A stretch of DNA of 64,000 bases from Rugamonas sp. A1-17 (GCA_025548565.1 JAJLPB010000009.1:248001-312000), one strand, 5' to 3'; positions 52,601-61,792 are shown, counted from the stretch's first letter. Numbers and translations are program-made. The notes: generated by a model from the sequence alone, not told the origin.

Positions 52601-52869
52601 TGCGCCGAGCCTTCGTTGGCCGCGCTCTCGATCTTGGTGGCGCCGGAAATGGCCAGCAGCGGCTTTTCCAGGCGGTTGACGATCTCGCGCTCGACCGTGT
52701 CGGGCGAGGCGCCCGGATACGGCACGCTGACGATGATGAACGGCACCTCGACGTCCGGGTTCTGGTTGACGCGCAGCTTCTTCAGCGCCAGCAAGCCCAG
52801 GCACATCATGGCGACGATCAGGACGATGGTCGCGATCGGCCGTTTGATACTGAAATCGGATAAGAACAT
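49648..52869 (-). CDS. RND efflux transporter, inner membrane pump (HAE1/AcrB-like)
   Basis: A 1073-residue RND pump with the usual twelve helices in two halves. MFLSDFSIKRPIATIVLIVAMMCLGLLALKKL opens it; TM4 carries LLGLSLAIGVLIDDAIVVREN with the paired Asp of the proton relay, and the second half has FIGVIMLMGLVAKNAILLLDAARKRE. The periplasmic parts hold VSVPYPGASPDTVEREIVNRLEKPL. It is coupled at 3 bases to the adaptor gene. Probable drug or solvent efflux. No outer membrane channel gene follows. Confidence 0.96.
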   Translation of the reverse strand: MFLSDFSIKRPIATIVLIVAMMCLGLLALKKLRVNQNPDVEVPFIIVSVPYPGASPDTVEREIVNRLEKPLLAISGATKIESAANEGSAQIFIEFSFKKNLIEASDEIRNAIASVRYKLPLEMREPILQRIDPASDPVMQISLSSTSQSHAEISRLAEDTLSDRFRAVDGVSQVQVNGSLKRELSVLLHAEKLREYNVSVSEVVNALRNQNTNAPVGKVRGVLDEKSIRLVGRIITPREFEGVVVKRRGDEVVRLAQLATIEDGFAEVDGVSIRSGKPNVGIAISRSRDASTVSVAAKLREEIKAVNATLPAGTKLEITRDGGDDSQRSLNNVIESLVLGAVLTIFVVYAFLNSWRSTLITAMSLPTSVVAAFIAVWLCGFTLNFMTLLGLSLAIGVLIDDAIVVRENIVRHMQMGFDRRTAALNGTAEIGLAVAATTFSIIAVFIPVAFMPGISGEWFRPFALTVTCSVLVSLGISFTLDPMLSAYWGDPVDHHTAPKKGLGKFLQKFNDWFDHQSDRYGNVIAWALHHRRWMSLIAFGTFVGAIALHIMWGGSSFLPAADRSTIAIDVRMPPSGSVEIARRKMETIAAIARTIPETKDTNSNINAGGGRIYLDIGKRQNRKRTAFQIGAELREKMSHIAGAEISVVDDLGNQGKPVQIEFTGPDSRRLMEITNAYMDKLRQIPGAVDVGLSQQDPKNELQIELNRGLANSMGISVNDAAQSLRVAFAGVEVGDWVDPTGESRDVAVRLAPEDRVNAENIERLPISVTGTNQMVPLDQIATITMGKGPSTIEHKNGKRTVTVSANVQGRSPGEVTADAMKLAKSIDYPPGYGLDLGGAGKDQNELFTEMAIALVMGIGLMYLILVMQFGSFTAPVAVMLSLPLSLIGVVLALLVTSSTLNLMSFIGVIMLMGLVAKNAILLLDAARKREAEGYGREDALMYAGRMRLRPILMTTFALIAGMFPVALGLGEGGEFYRPLAIAIIGGTITSTILTLLVVPTFYDSIEIAKDRALAKFQRRAVRWTAAPALVVTLIEALLTLIFVRFVFRMVMWVVYKVTGKGGRGLPSGALDPH

Positions 52870-52872
52870 GGA

Positions 52873-54078
52873 TCAGTTCCCTTTCGGTGCGGTGCTTGGG
52901 GAGGTCGCGGCCGAGGCCTGGGCCGCGCCGTTGCCGGCCCCGGCCACCTTCGGCGCGGTCAGCTCGACGCCCTGGCCATCCTTGTAGCCGGAATTGGGCA
53001 CGCGCAGCACGCGGTCGCCGGCGGCCAGGCCGCTGCGCACTTCCCACTGGCCGGTGCGCGGATCGCGCACGCCGATCGACAGCGGCGCCTTGCTCAGCGC
53101 CTTGCCGTTGACGCGCCAGGTGTAGCTGTGGTCGCCGCTGGTGACCAGCGCCGAATCCGGGATCATCAGCGCGTTCGAGACGTCGGACTCGACCCGGCCC
53201 TCGGCGTACAGGCCGGCCACGCCCGGCATGTCCCGGCCGGCGAACTCGACCAGCACCTCGACCTGGCGCGTGACCGCGTTGGCCGACGGATCGACCCGCT
53301 TGACGCGGCCGCTGAAGTCGCGGTTCTGGTAGCCGTTGATGCGGAAGCGCACCGGCTGGCCGACCTTGACCACGCCGATCTTGTCGGCCGACACGAGGCC
53401 CTCGAAGCGCATGCTGGCCGGGTCGATCACCTTGATCAGTTCCTTGCCGATGGCGGCGGTGTCGCCGTTGGAGACCTTGCGCTCGCTGACGATGCCGTCG
53501 AACGGCGCGCGCACCAGGGTGCGGGTCAGCTGCTGGTGCGCCGCGACCGAGCGCGACTTGGCGGCCGCCAGCTCGCTCTGGGCATTGTTGCGGCGGATCT
53601 CGGCATCCTCCAGCGCCTGGGTCGACACCATGCCCGACGAGCGCAGCGTCTTCTGGCGCTCGAACATGCGGGTGGCCTGCTCCAGCGACTGCTGGGCGGC
53701 GCGGGTGGCCTCGTCGGCCGAATTGAGGGCGTCGCGGATCGAAGTCTCGTCCAGGCGCACCAGGATGTCGCCCTTCTTCACCGCCTCGCCGTTTTCTTTC
53801 ATAACTTGCAACACCACGGCGCTCACCTCGGCGCGCAGGTCGGCCTTGCGCTCAGGCTGGACCGAACCGGTGATGACCGGACCGGACGCCAGCGCGTTCG
53901 ATTCGATGGTCAGCAGGTCCTCCGGCGCCAGTGCCAGCACGGCCGGGGCGGCGTCCTTGCCGCCCTTGGCGGCGGTGGCCGAGGCGCTGGCGCCCGCCTT
54001 TTCAGGCTCCTTGGAGGACTTGCCGCAGGCAACCAGGGCTGAAGCGACGGCGAGAGCTAGAAGGGTTTTGCGCAACAT
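52873..54078 (-). CDS. RND efflux periplasmic adaptor (lipoprotein)
   Basis: A 401-residue adaptor. LLALAVASALVACGKSS has a lipobox with Cys at about 18. The lipoyl motif VSAVVLQVMKENGEAVKKGDILVRLDE and the second half TLVRAPFDGIVSERKVSNGDTA flank a helical hairpin; beta-barrel and membrane-proximal domains follow. The C-terminal tail is Ala/Ser/Pro-rich. Forms the tripartite pump with the downstream permease. Confidence 0.95.
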   Translation of the reverse strand: MLRKTLLALAVASALVACGKSSKEPEKAGASASATAAKGGKDAAPAVLALAPEDLLTIESNALASGPVITGSVQPERKADLRAEVSAVVLQVMKENGEAVKKGDILVRLDETSIRDALNSADEATRAAQQSLEQATRMFERQKTLRSSGMVSTQALEDAEIRRNNAQSELAAAKSRSVAAHQQLTRTLVRAPFDGIVSERKVSNGDTAAIGKELIKVIDPASMRFEGLVSADKIGVVKVGQPVRFRINGYQNRDFSGRVKRVDPSANAVTRQVEVLVEFAGRDMPGVAGLYAEGRVESDVSNALMIPDSALVTSGDHSYTWRVNGKALSKAPLSIGVRDPRTGQWEVRSGLAAGDRVLRVPNSGYKDGQGVELTAPKVAGAGNGAAQASAATSPSTAPKGN

Positions 54079-54343
54079 ACAGTTCTCCGAGAAAGTGGCA
54101 CGTGGGTGCTATTAATAGCTTGTAAAGTTTTAGCCAGACTACAGGGCGCAGAGTATCCCTGAGTGTCCGAAAACGGTCAATGCAAGTGCGACTGGACGGC
54201 AAAAAACGTGGCTGAATTGCCAAATGCTGGGATAAACGGTGAATTGTCAGAAGTATCAGGATAGGCCGGAGCGGCCAAAAGAACAGTAAAACCGCCGGGG
54301 AAGCGGGACGGCGCGCCAGGACGGCGCACCGGAACAGGACGGA

Positions 54344-54766
54344 TCAGCCGCGGCCGAACACGGCGTGGATGACGTGGGCGATGGCGATGCCGGTGCACAG
54401 GCCGCCGGCGATTTCCACCAGCGTGTGGCCCATGCGCTCGCGCAGCCAGTGGTGGCCGGCGTCGTCCTTGGCCACGCGGTTGATCGCCGCCGCCTGCTTG
54501 CCCACGTGCTGGCGCAGGCTGTTGGCGTCGATGACGACGATGAAGCACAGGGTGACCGCCACGCCGAAGGCCGGATGGCCGATGCCCTCGCGCAGCGCGA
54601 TCAGCGTCGCCATGCTGGACACCACCGCGCTGTGATTGCTGGGAAAGCCGCCGTTGCCGACCAGGTTGAAGGCCCATTTGCGCGCCTTGGCGCTATTAAT
54701 CAGAAACTTGATCGGTCCGACCGTGATCCAGGTGATCAGCGGGGTGACGAGATAAGCGATGTCCAT
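54344..54766 (-). CDS. Divergent PAP2 family protein (DUF212/YuiD)
   Basis: A 140-residue membrane protein starting at the ATG at 54766. YLVTPLITWITVGPIKFLI, then NGGFPSNHSAVVSSMATLIALREG and the helix FGVAVTLCFIVVIDANSLRQHVGKQAAAIN, finishing with RERMGHTLVEIAGGLCTGIAIAHVI. SNHS and GHT are the relics of the PAP2 phosphatase motifs that define this family. An upstream extension is not supported by the sequence. Substrate unknown. Divergent from the DUF475 gene. Confidence 0.92.
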   Translation of the reverse strand: MDIAYLVTPLITWITVGPIKFLINSAKARKWAFNLVGNGGFPSNHSAVVSSMATLIALREGIGHPAFGVAVTLCFIVVIDANSLRQHVGKQAAAINRVAKDDAGHHWLRERMGHTLVEIAGGLCTGIAIAHVIHAVFGRG

Positions 54767-54875
54767 CGATGGTTCCTTTGCATTTTTTTGTGGCGACATT
54801 ATCGCAGATGACTCCCCAGCGACGTAAGCAACTAATATAAAATTCAGCCCTGTCCCCATTTCCATAAAAACAACG

Positions 54876-55934
54876 ATGCAACACTTCAGACTCTCATTTG
54901 CCGTCACCCTGGTCCTGATGGCGCTGGCCGCCTGGTGGGGCTACCAACATGGCGGCACCACCGGCCTGCTGCAGGCGGTGTGGGTGGCCGCCGTGCTGGG
55001 CGTGATGGAAGTGTCGCTGTCGTTCGACAACGCGGTGGTCAACGCCTCGGTGCTGCGGCACTGGGACGCGTTCTGGCAAAAGCTGTTCCTGACGGTCGGC
55101 ATCGTCGTGGCCGTGTTCGGCATGCGGCTGCTGTTCCCGCTGCTGATCGTCTCGCTGGCGACCGGCCTGGGGCTGGCGGACGTGTGGCACATGGCCACCG
55201 CCAACCCGGCCGAATACTCGAAACACCTGACCGGCGCCCACGCCCAGGTGGCGGCCTTCGGCGGCGCCTTCCTGCTGCTGGTGTTCCTCAACTTCCTGTT
55301 CGACGAGGAAAAGGAGTTGCACTGGCTGGGCTGGCTGGAGAAGAAAATGGGCCAGCACGGCACCGAAACCCTGGCCGTGCTGCTGGCGCTGGGCGCGGTG
55401 TTCGGCTGCGTCGGCCTGGTGCCGGTGGAGGAAAAGTACACGGTGCTGGCGGCCGGCGTCATCGGCGTGGTGGTCTACCTGGCGGTCGGCTGGATCAGCA
55501 CGCTGCTGGAGGAAGAGCCGCCCGAGGACGACGACGACCTCACCGAAGCCGGCGTCGGCGCGGTGGTGGCGACGGTGGCGCGCGGCAGCCTCGGCGGCTT
55601 CCTGTACCTGGAAGTGCTGGACGCCTCGTTCAGCTTTGACGGCGTGATCGGCGCCTTCGCCATCACCAGCGATGTCGTCATCATCATGCTGGGGCTGGCC
55701 ATCGGCGCCATGTTCGTGCGCTCGCTGACCGTGTTCCTGGTGCACAAGGGCACGCTGGAGGAATACGTCTACCTGGAGCACGGCGCCCACTACGCGATCG
55801 GCATCCTGGCACTGATCATGCTGGCCAGTGTCAAATACCATGTGCCCGAATGGCTGACCGGCCTGTCGGGCGCGGCCTTCATTGCCGTGTCGCTGTGGTC
55901 GTCGATCCGCCACAAGCGCCGGCTGGCCGCATGA
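54876..55934 (+). CDS. DUF475 family integral membrane protein (TerC-related)
   Basis: A 352-residue membrane protein with about eight helices. VWVAAVLGVMEVSLSFDNAVVNASVL and the mirrored LEVLDASFSFDGVIGAFAITSDVVIIMLGLAIGAMFVRSLTVFLV are the paired TerC-like motifs with intramembrane acidic residues (SFDNAV/SFDGVI). A strongly acidic loop EEEPPEDDDDL lies between the halves, possibly metal-binding. Related proteins sit in tellurite/stress gene clusters and some handle manganese. Two small envelope genes follow on the same strand. Confidence 0.9.
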   Translation: MQHFRLSFAVTLVLMALAAWWGYQHGGTTGLLQAVWVAAVLGVMEVSLSFDNAVVNASVLRHWDAFWQKLFLTVGIVVAVFGMRLLFPLLIVSLATGLGLADVWHMATANPAEYSKHLTGAHAQVAAFGGAFLLLVFLNFLFDEEKELHWLGWLEKKMGQHGTETLAVLLALGAVFGCVGLVPVEEKYTVLAAGVIGVVVYLAVGWISTLLEEEPPEDDDDLTEAGVGAVVATVARGSLGGFLYLEVLDASFSFDGVIGAFAITSDVVIIMLGLAIGAMFVRSLTVFLVHKGTLEEYVYLEHGAHYAIGILALIMLASVKYHVPEWLTGLSGAAFIAVSLWSSIRHKRRLAA

Positions 55935-55971
55935 TAAGATTAAAAACATTGCACTCAACTCAAGCGTACCC

Positions 55972-56343
55972 ATGACCACATCCAAACGCGTTACCCTCTA
56001 CCTCGCCGGCCTGCTGGGCGCCGCCCTGCTGCTGTTCGCCGCCTACACCTGGGTCATGCTGCACATCTCGTACTCGGACGGTGAACGCGCGGGCTACCTG
56101 CAGAAGTTCTCCAGCCGGGGCTGGGTCTGCAAGACCTGGGAAGGCGAGATCCTGCTGACCTCGATGCCGGGCGCCATCCCCGAGAAGTTTGAATTCAGCG
56201 TGCGCGACGACGGCGTCGCCCAGCAGCTGATGTCCGCCACCGGCAAGCGCGTGGTGCTCAGCTACGCCCAGCACAAGGGCGTGCCGACCCAGTGCTTCGG
56301 CGAGACCGAGTACTACATCACCAAGGTGCAGGTCCAGCCCTGA
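55972..56343 (+). CDS. Small membrane-anchored protein, unknown function
   Basis: A 123-residue protein: basic start, one transmembrane helix (VTLYLAGLLGAALLLFAAYTWVMLHI), then a periplasmic part of about 90 residues (YLQKFSSRGWVCKTWEGEILLTSMPGAIPEKFEFSVRDDGVAQQLMSATGKRVVLSYAQHKG) with two Cys that may pair. I have no family name I can defend. It lies 37 bases after the DUF475 gene and 5 before the next, indicating co-transcription. Confidence 0.8.
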   Translation: MTTSKRVTLYLAGLLGAALLLFAAYTWVMLHISYSDGERAGYLQKFSSRGWVCKTWEGEILLTSMPGAIPEKFEFSVRDDGVAQQLMSATGKRVVLSYAQHKGVPTQCFGETEYYITKVQVQP

Positions 56344-56348
56344 CCGCC

Positions 56349-57305
56349 ATGTCCAAGCGCCCCTCCCTCTTGCTCGCCGCGCTGCTGACGGCGGGCGCCG
56401 TGTCCGCGCAAGACCTGTCGATGCAGGGCGGCGCGCTGCGCGTCAGCGGCAATGCCGAGCGCTCGTTCGCGGTCGGCGTCAACTACGTCCAGCCGTACGG
56501 CGACTATCTCGCGCTCAGCCTGGGCTACCTGAATGAAGGGCATCCGGACAACCACCACCGCGACGGCGTGTCCGGCCAGGTGTGGCTGCGTACGCCTGTC
56601 GACCAGCGCGGCATGTCGTGGGGCGTGGGCGTGGGCCAGTACTATTTCTTCGACACGTCGCGCCCGCACGGCGGCGGCGAGCCCTACGTCAACGACCACG
56701 GCTGGGCGCCGATCTACAGCGTGCAAGCCACCTGGCACCGTCCCAGCAACTGGTACACGCAGGTGCAGCTGAACCGTGTGGTGCCAAGCGGCGCCAAGGA
56801 CCCGACCACCTCGCTGCTGGTGGGCGTGGGCTACCGCTTCGACACCGTGCGCGGCGACAAGCTGCACCTCGATGGCGGCAAATCCACCGACGACACGCTC
56901 ACGGTGCTGGCCGGACAGAGCATCGTCAACAGCCTGGAGTCGGAGCGTTCGCGGGCCGGCACCATCGAATACCGGCGCGCGATCGGGCGCTATGTGGACT
57001 GGACCGTGAGCGGCCTGCGCGAAGGCACCTCGGCCGGCACGCACCGCAGCGGCGTGGCGACACAGCTGTGGCTGATCCGTTCACTGAACCGCGAGATGGA
57101 ACTGGGCATGGGCGTGGGGCCATACCTGGCCTTCGAGCTGCACGACGTGCCGGGCACGCGCTCGCACCAGGCGGGGCTGGTATCGGTAGCGGGGCGCTAC
57201 CACTTCAACAAACGGGTGGTCGGCACGCTGTCCCTGAACCGCGTCGTCACCGACTACCACCGCGACGCCGACCTGCTGCTAATCGGCCTCGGCTACAACT
57301 ACTAA
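56349..57305 (+). CDS. Predicted outer membrane beta-barrel protein, unknown family
   Basis: A 318-residue protein with a short signal peptide (SLLLAALLTAGAVSAQ) and about fourteen amphipathic strands alternating with loops, e.g. SFAVGVNYVQPYGDYLALSLGYLNEGH, MSWGVGVGQYYFFDT, TSLLVGVGYRF, ending LLIGLGYNY with a terminal aromatic residue, as outer membrane proteins do. The ATG at 56349 follows the previous stop by 5 bases. The 3' end is followed within 20 bases by the repeat cluster. Role unknown. Confidence 0.8.
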   Translation: MSKRPSLLLAALLTAGAVSAQDLSMQGGALRVSGNAERSFAVGVNYVQPYGDYLALSLGYLNEGHPDNHHRDGVSGQVWLRTPVDQRGMSWGVGVGQYYFFDTSRPHGGGEPYVNDHGWAPIYSVQATWHRPSNWYTQVQLNRVVPSGAKDPTTSLLVGVGYRFDTVRGDKLHLDGGKSTDDTLTVLAGQSIVNSLESERSRAGTIEYRRAIGRYVDWTVSGLREGTSAGTHRSGVATQLWLIRSLNREMELGMGVGPYLAFELHDVPGTRSHQAGLVSVAGRYHFNKRVVGTLSLNRVVTDYHRDADLLLIGLGYNY

Positions 57306-57318
57306 CCAACATCAACTT

Positions 57319-57490
57319 GGGGTCAAGTCTGACATTCGGACACGAGCTCGGCCGCATGCGGTGGGGTCAAGTCTGGCATTCGGACACGAGCTCGGCCGCG
57401 AACTTGGGGTCAAGTCTGACATTCGGACACGAGCCCTGCCGTAGTGTTCCGCTACGGTAGGGCTCGTGTCCGAATGTCAGACTTGACCCC
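57319..57490. repeat. Dispersed inverted repeat cluster, locus 2 (four copies)
   Basis: Direct copies at 57319-57349, 57363-57393 (one base differs in the core, GTCTGGC for GTCTGAC) and 57406-57435, and one inverted copy at 57461-57490. The last two pair over more than 35 bases with a small loop and are followed by AATTTTTT, so they can act as a plus-strand terminator for the barrel gene. Confidence 0.92.
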
Positions 57491-57511
57491 AATTTTTTGA
57501 CCGCAATTTTT

Positions 57512-59824
57512 TTAGCGGGCGCGCCAGACGGCTTTGCCGGCTTCGGCTGGCGGCGTCAGGCGGGCGGCTTCCTTGCGAGCGCGTGCGGCGTCCAGCGTGG
57601 CGATCACTGCGCCCTCTTCCGCTTGCTTGCATTCGCCGGCCGCCGCGGCCACCTTGGCTTGCACCGCAGCCAACGCTTTTTGCGCGGCGGCGTGACGGCG
57701 GGTTTCCAGTTCCAACAATTTCTGCTTGGCGGCGGTCATCGCGGCCGTGGTGTCGGCCACCTTGCGCTGCATCGCCGCGTGCGCTTGTGCAACCTCCAGC
57801 AGCGCCTGCTGTGCAGCGGCCTTGTCGGCCACGGCCTGTGTGGCGGCCTGCTCGGCCAGCTCGCGCTGATGCATCGCGTCGGCTTCGGCTTGCTCGGCAT
57901 CGGCGCGCTGGCGCGCACTGGTCGCCACGTTGCGCTCGGCTTCCAGGCGGCCGGCGATCGCTTTCGATGCGCGGATTTCCGAGGCCGTGGTCAACCGCTG
58001 CTGCGTCAGCTTCTGGTCGATCAGCGCCAGCGATTGACGCTCGGTCTCCACGAATTCACGTTCAGCCAGCAGCAACGCTTCGGCGGTGGCTGCCTTCTCC
58101 TGCTCGACGCGCGCACGCTCGGCATGCACCGCGCCCAGCTCGACCGCCAGGCGCGCCTGCGCCGCCAGCGCCTGTCCTGCGATGGCTTTCTGTTCCGCCT
58201 CCAGCGACACCTGCTGCGCCATGACGCGCGCCGCTTCGGCTTCCTTGTCGGCGGCGGCGGCCAGGCGTTGCTCGGCTTCCTTCTGCTCGCGATACGCTTC
58301 GGTCTGCGCGCGCTCGGCGGCGATGCGCTGCTGCGCCGCGTCGCTGGCTTCCTGCTCGGCTTGCAGCTTTTCCTTCAGCGCGGCGATGGCTTGCTGCTCG
58401 GCGGCGGCGCGGGCCTGCTCGGCTTGCAGCAAAGCCTCGGCTTGCTCAGCCTTTTGCATGGCCAGCGCGTTGGCCTGGTCCTGCGCCTCGACGTGCAGCG
58501 CCAGCGTGGCGATTTCCTGCTGTTCGGCGGCGTTCTGGCTGGCGGCCAGCTCGGCGGCGGCGCGCGACAGGGCCGCGCGTTCCTCGGCCAGCTCGGCGGC
58601 GCGCTGTTGTTCCAGGCTGTCGGCGCGGGCCGCCTCGGCGGCGGCTTCGTCGGCGGCCTGGCGCAGCTTGGCCTGCTCCAACGCCTGCGTTTCGGCCTCG
58701 ACCTTGGCGTGGGTTTTCAGTTCGGCTTCCTGCTCGGCCTGCACCCGGGCCAGCGCGACGGCGCGCAGTTGGCTGTCGACCTCGATGCGCGCCTCGGTGG
58801 CGGCCAGGATGCTGGCGTCGGCGTCGCGGCGCGCCTGGGCGCTGGCGGCTGCCACCATCTCCAGGCGTTCGCGGTGGATCGCCGCGTCACGGATTTCCTT
58901 TTCGGTTTGCAGGCGCAGATGCAGCGACTGCGCGGCGCTGCGTTCGGACTCGGCCTTGGCCAGCGCGATCTGCTCACGCTCCTGCTCCAGATGCGCCAGC
59001 GCGCGGGCTTCCTCCAGCGCGCGCACCTCGGCGGCGGCGCGGTTGAAGGCCGATTCCAGCGCGATCTGGTCGGCGCGTTCGCGCTGCACGGTCAGGTCCA
59101 GCGCCTCGGCTTCGGCTTGCGCCAGCATCTGCGCGGTCTGGCGGGCGGCGTGGGCGTGGCGCTCGCGTTCGCGGGCCAGCGTGGCCACGCGGGCGTCAGC
59201 CGAAGCGATACCGACCACTTCTTCCTTGGCGGCCTGCACGGCGGCCACGCGCTCCACCGCCTGCAGGCGGGCTTGTTCGGTTTGCGCCGCCAGTTCCTCG
59301 GCGGCGCGGGCGGCCTGCTCGGCCAGCTCGGATTCGGCGGCGATCTGTTCGTGGGCGCGCTTGCGGCTTTCGTTCTCGGCCTTGGCGCGCTGCTCGGCGG
59401 CCACGCGGATTTGCGTGTCGGCCTCGACACGGGCGCGCAGTTCGGCGGTTTCCTGCTTAACGGCGTCCAGGCGCGCCACGCTGGCCTGGGCGGCGGCGCG
59501 CAGCGATTCGAGACGCTCGCGGTTGGCGGCGATCGCCTCCTCCGACGCTTGCGCATTCTGCAGCGCGACAGCGGCTGCGGCCGCATCCATGGCGGCGCGG
59601 TCTTCGGCCAGCGCGCGGGCGCGGGCTTCGGCGTGGGCGCGGTTCTCGGCGGCGCAGGCGGCCTTGGCGTCGGCCTCGACACGGGCGATCGCTTCCTGGA
59701 TCGCCTTCATTTCCATCGCGGCGCGCGGGGTGTGGCTTGGTTCGTCCGGGTCATGCAGCGATACCAGTGGGAGCAAAGTGACGCTGTCTGGTGCGCTGTC
59801 TTGTTTGGCCAGTTGTGCTTGCAT
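57512..59824 (-). CDS. Large Ala/Glu/Gln-rich coiled-coil protein
   Basis: A 770-residue protein from the ATG at 59824; a TTG start 69 bases upstream is less likely. From about residue 50 to near the end it is one nearly unbroken heptad-type helix rich in Ala, Glu, Gln and Arg (e.g. RAAAEQQAIAALKEKLQAEQEASDAAQQR), with no signal peptide, no membrane helix and no enzymatic motif. At about 1.5 angstrom per residue it could extend roughly 100 nm. Such proteins can be cytoskeletal, polar or adhesin-like scaffolds. Low complexity also means the frame could be misjudged, but the length without stops and matching start support it. Confidence 0.75.
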   Translation of the reverse strand: MQAQLAKQDSAPDSVTLLPLVSLHDPDEPSHTPRAAMEMKAIQEAIARVEADAKAACAAENRAHAEARARALAEDRAAMDAAAAAVALQNAQASEEAIAANRERLESLRAAAQASVARLDAVKQETAELRARVEADTQIRVAAEQRAKAENESRKRAHEQIAAESELAEQAARAAEELAAQTEQARLQAVERVAAVQAAKEEVVGIASADARVATLARERERHAHAARQTAQMLAQAEAEALDLTVQRERADQIALESAFNRAAAEVRALEEARALAHLEQEREQIALAKAESERSAAQSLHLRLQTEKEIRDAAIHRERLEMVAAASAQARRDADASILAATEARIEVDSQLRAVALARVQAEQEAELKTHAKVEAETQALEQAKLRQAADEAAAEAARADSLEQQRAAELAEERAALSRAAAELAASQNAAEQQEIATLALHVEAQDQANALAMQKAEQAEALLQAEQARAAAEQQAIAALKEKLQAEQEASDAAQQRIAAERAQTEAYREQKEAEQRLAAAADKEAEAARVMAQQVSLEAEQKAIAGQALAAQARLAVELGAVHAERARVEQEKAATAEALLLAEREFVETERQSLALIDQKLTQQRLTTASEIRASKAIAGRLEAERNVATSARQRADAEQAEADAMHQRELAEQAATQAVADKAAAQQALLEVAQAHAAMQRKVADTTAAMTAAKQKLLELETRRHAAAQKALAAVQAKVAAAAGECKQAEEGAVIATLDAARARKEAARLTPPAEAGKAVWRAR

Positions 59825-59940
59825 GAGAGTTCTCGCTAGACGATATGCCCCGGCACCCACCGGGACTTCTGAGTTCTCATTATCAAGCAGCAATCAGGCA
59901 AGCCGAACCGCAAGGAGAGCGGGAAAAGCCCGTCAATTCG

Positions 59941-61029
59941 CTAGATCGGTAGCGGCGGCTCGTCCATCAGCGAGATCTGCTCCTTGAGCTCGAGGATGCG
60001 GTCCTGCCAGTAGCGCTGGGTGTTAAACCACGGGAAAGCCACCGGGAAGGCCGGATCGTCCCAGCGCCGCGCCAGCCAGGCCGAGTAGTGGATCAGCCGC
60101 AAGGTGCGCAGCGCTTCCACCAGATGCAGCTGGCGCGGCTCGAACTCGCAGAAATCCTCGTAGCCGGCCAGGATGTCGCTCATCTGGCGCACCTGGTCGG
60201 CGCGCTCGCCGGACAACATCATCCACAGATCCTGGATCGCCGGCCCCATGCGGCTGTCGTCGAAGTCGACGAAATGTGGGCCGGCGTCGGTCCACAGCAC
60301 GTTGCCGCCGTGGCAATCGCCGTGCAGGCGCAGCTGCGGCAGTTCGCCGGCGCGGTCGTAGCAGCGGCGCACGCCGTCCAGCGCCTGCGCCGAGACGCTG
60401 GCGTAGGCCTCCTTCAAATCGGGCGGAATGAACTGGTTGGCCTGCAAATAGTCGCAAGGCTCGGTGCCGAAGGTGGCGATGTCGATCGCCGGCCGCTCCA
60501 GATACGGCTTGATCGCGCCCACCGCGTGGATGCGGGCGATGAAGCGCCCGGTCCACTCCAGCACCGACGGATCGCTGAGCTCGGGCGCGCGGCCGCCGTG
60601 GCGGGTGAACACGGCGAAACGGAAGCCGTTGAAGTGATGCAGCGTGGCCCGATCCGGCCCCAGCGGCAGCGCCGGCACCACCGGAATCTCGCGCGCGGCC
60701 AGCTCCTCGGTGAAGGTATGCTCCTCCAGGATGGCCGCGTCGCTCCAGCGGCCGGGACGGTAAAACTTCACCACCAGCGGCTGCGCATCCTCGATGCCGA
60801 CCTGGTAGACGCGGTTTTCATAACTGTTCAGCGCCAGCAGGCGGCCATCGCCATGCAAGCCTATGCTGTCGAGCGCGTCCAGCACGCACTCGGGATTGAG
60901 GGCGGAATACGGATGCGGCACCTGTTCCTGCTGGCTGCCGGTCGCGCCGGCCAGCGCGTCGGCCATGCCGGCGGCCAGTGCCGCTGCGCGGGCGCCTTCT
61001 TCTTCGTCGTCGAAATGATCTTGGTTCAT
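59941..61029 (-). CDS. srkA: Stress response kinase A (SrkA/YihE)
   Basis: A 362-residue kinase of the APH/choline kinase fold. LALNSYENRVYQVGIEDAQPLVVKFYRPGRWSDAAILEEHTFTEEL, catalytic loop LRLHGDCHGGNVLW and metal motif VDFDDSRMGPAIQDLWMML are characteristic of YihE/RdoA, a protein kinase tied to Cpx stress survival. Start taken at the ATG at 61029; the first 50 residues (acidic, Ala-rich) are not conserved in the family. 64 bases from the divergent YecA gene. Confidence 0.93.
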   Translation of the reverse strand: MNQDHFDDEEEGARAAALAAGMADALAGATGSQQEQVPHPYSALNPECVLDALDSIGLHGDGRLLALNSYENRVYQVGIEDAQPLVVKFYRPGRWSDAAILEEHTFTEELAAREIPVVPALPLGPDRATLHHFNGFRFAVFTRHGGRAPELSDPSVLEWTGRFIARIHAVGAIKPYLERPAIDIATFGTEPCDYLQANQFIPPDLKEAYASVSAQALDGVRRCYDRAGELPQLRLHGDCHGGNVLWTDAGPHFVDFDDSRMGPAIQDLWMMLSGERADQVRQMSDILAGYEDFCEFEPRQLHLVEALRTLRLIHYSAWLARRWDDPAFPVAFPWFNTQRYWQDRILELKEQISLMDEPPLPI

Positions 61030-61092
61030 CCCCGCATTGTACGGGGCGCGGCGTGTATACTGTCGGCTTCCATCCAATAAAAAGAGCAAGCC

Positions 61093-61788
<696 letters not shown>

Positions 61789-61792
61789 GCCG

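Noticed and set aside
49651-52863. A 1070-residue plus-strand open frame
   Set aside because: It mirrors the RND pump gene on the other strand, has His/Arg/Gly/Ala-rich composition without domains and reflects high GC at third positions.
57319-57490. Possible CRISPR array
   Set aside because: Copies occur in both orientations with unequal short spacers and form palindromes; no cas genes.
57497-59839. A 780-residue plus-strand frame, Gly/Leu/Phe-rich
   Set aside because: Antisense of the coiled-coil gene; the regular pattern arises from the repeated Ala/Glu codons on the true strand.
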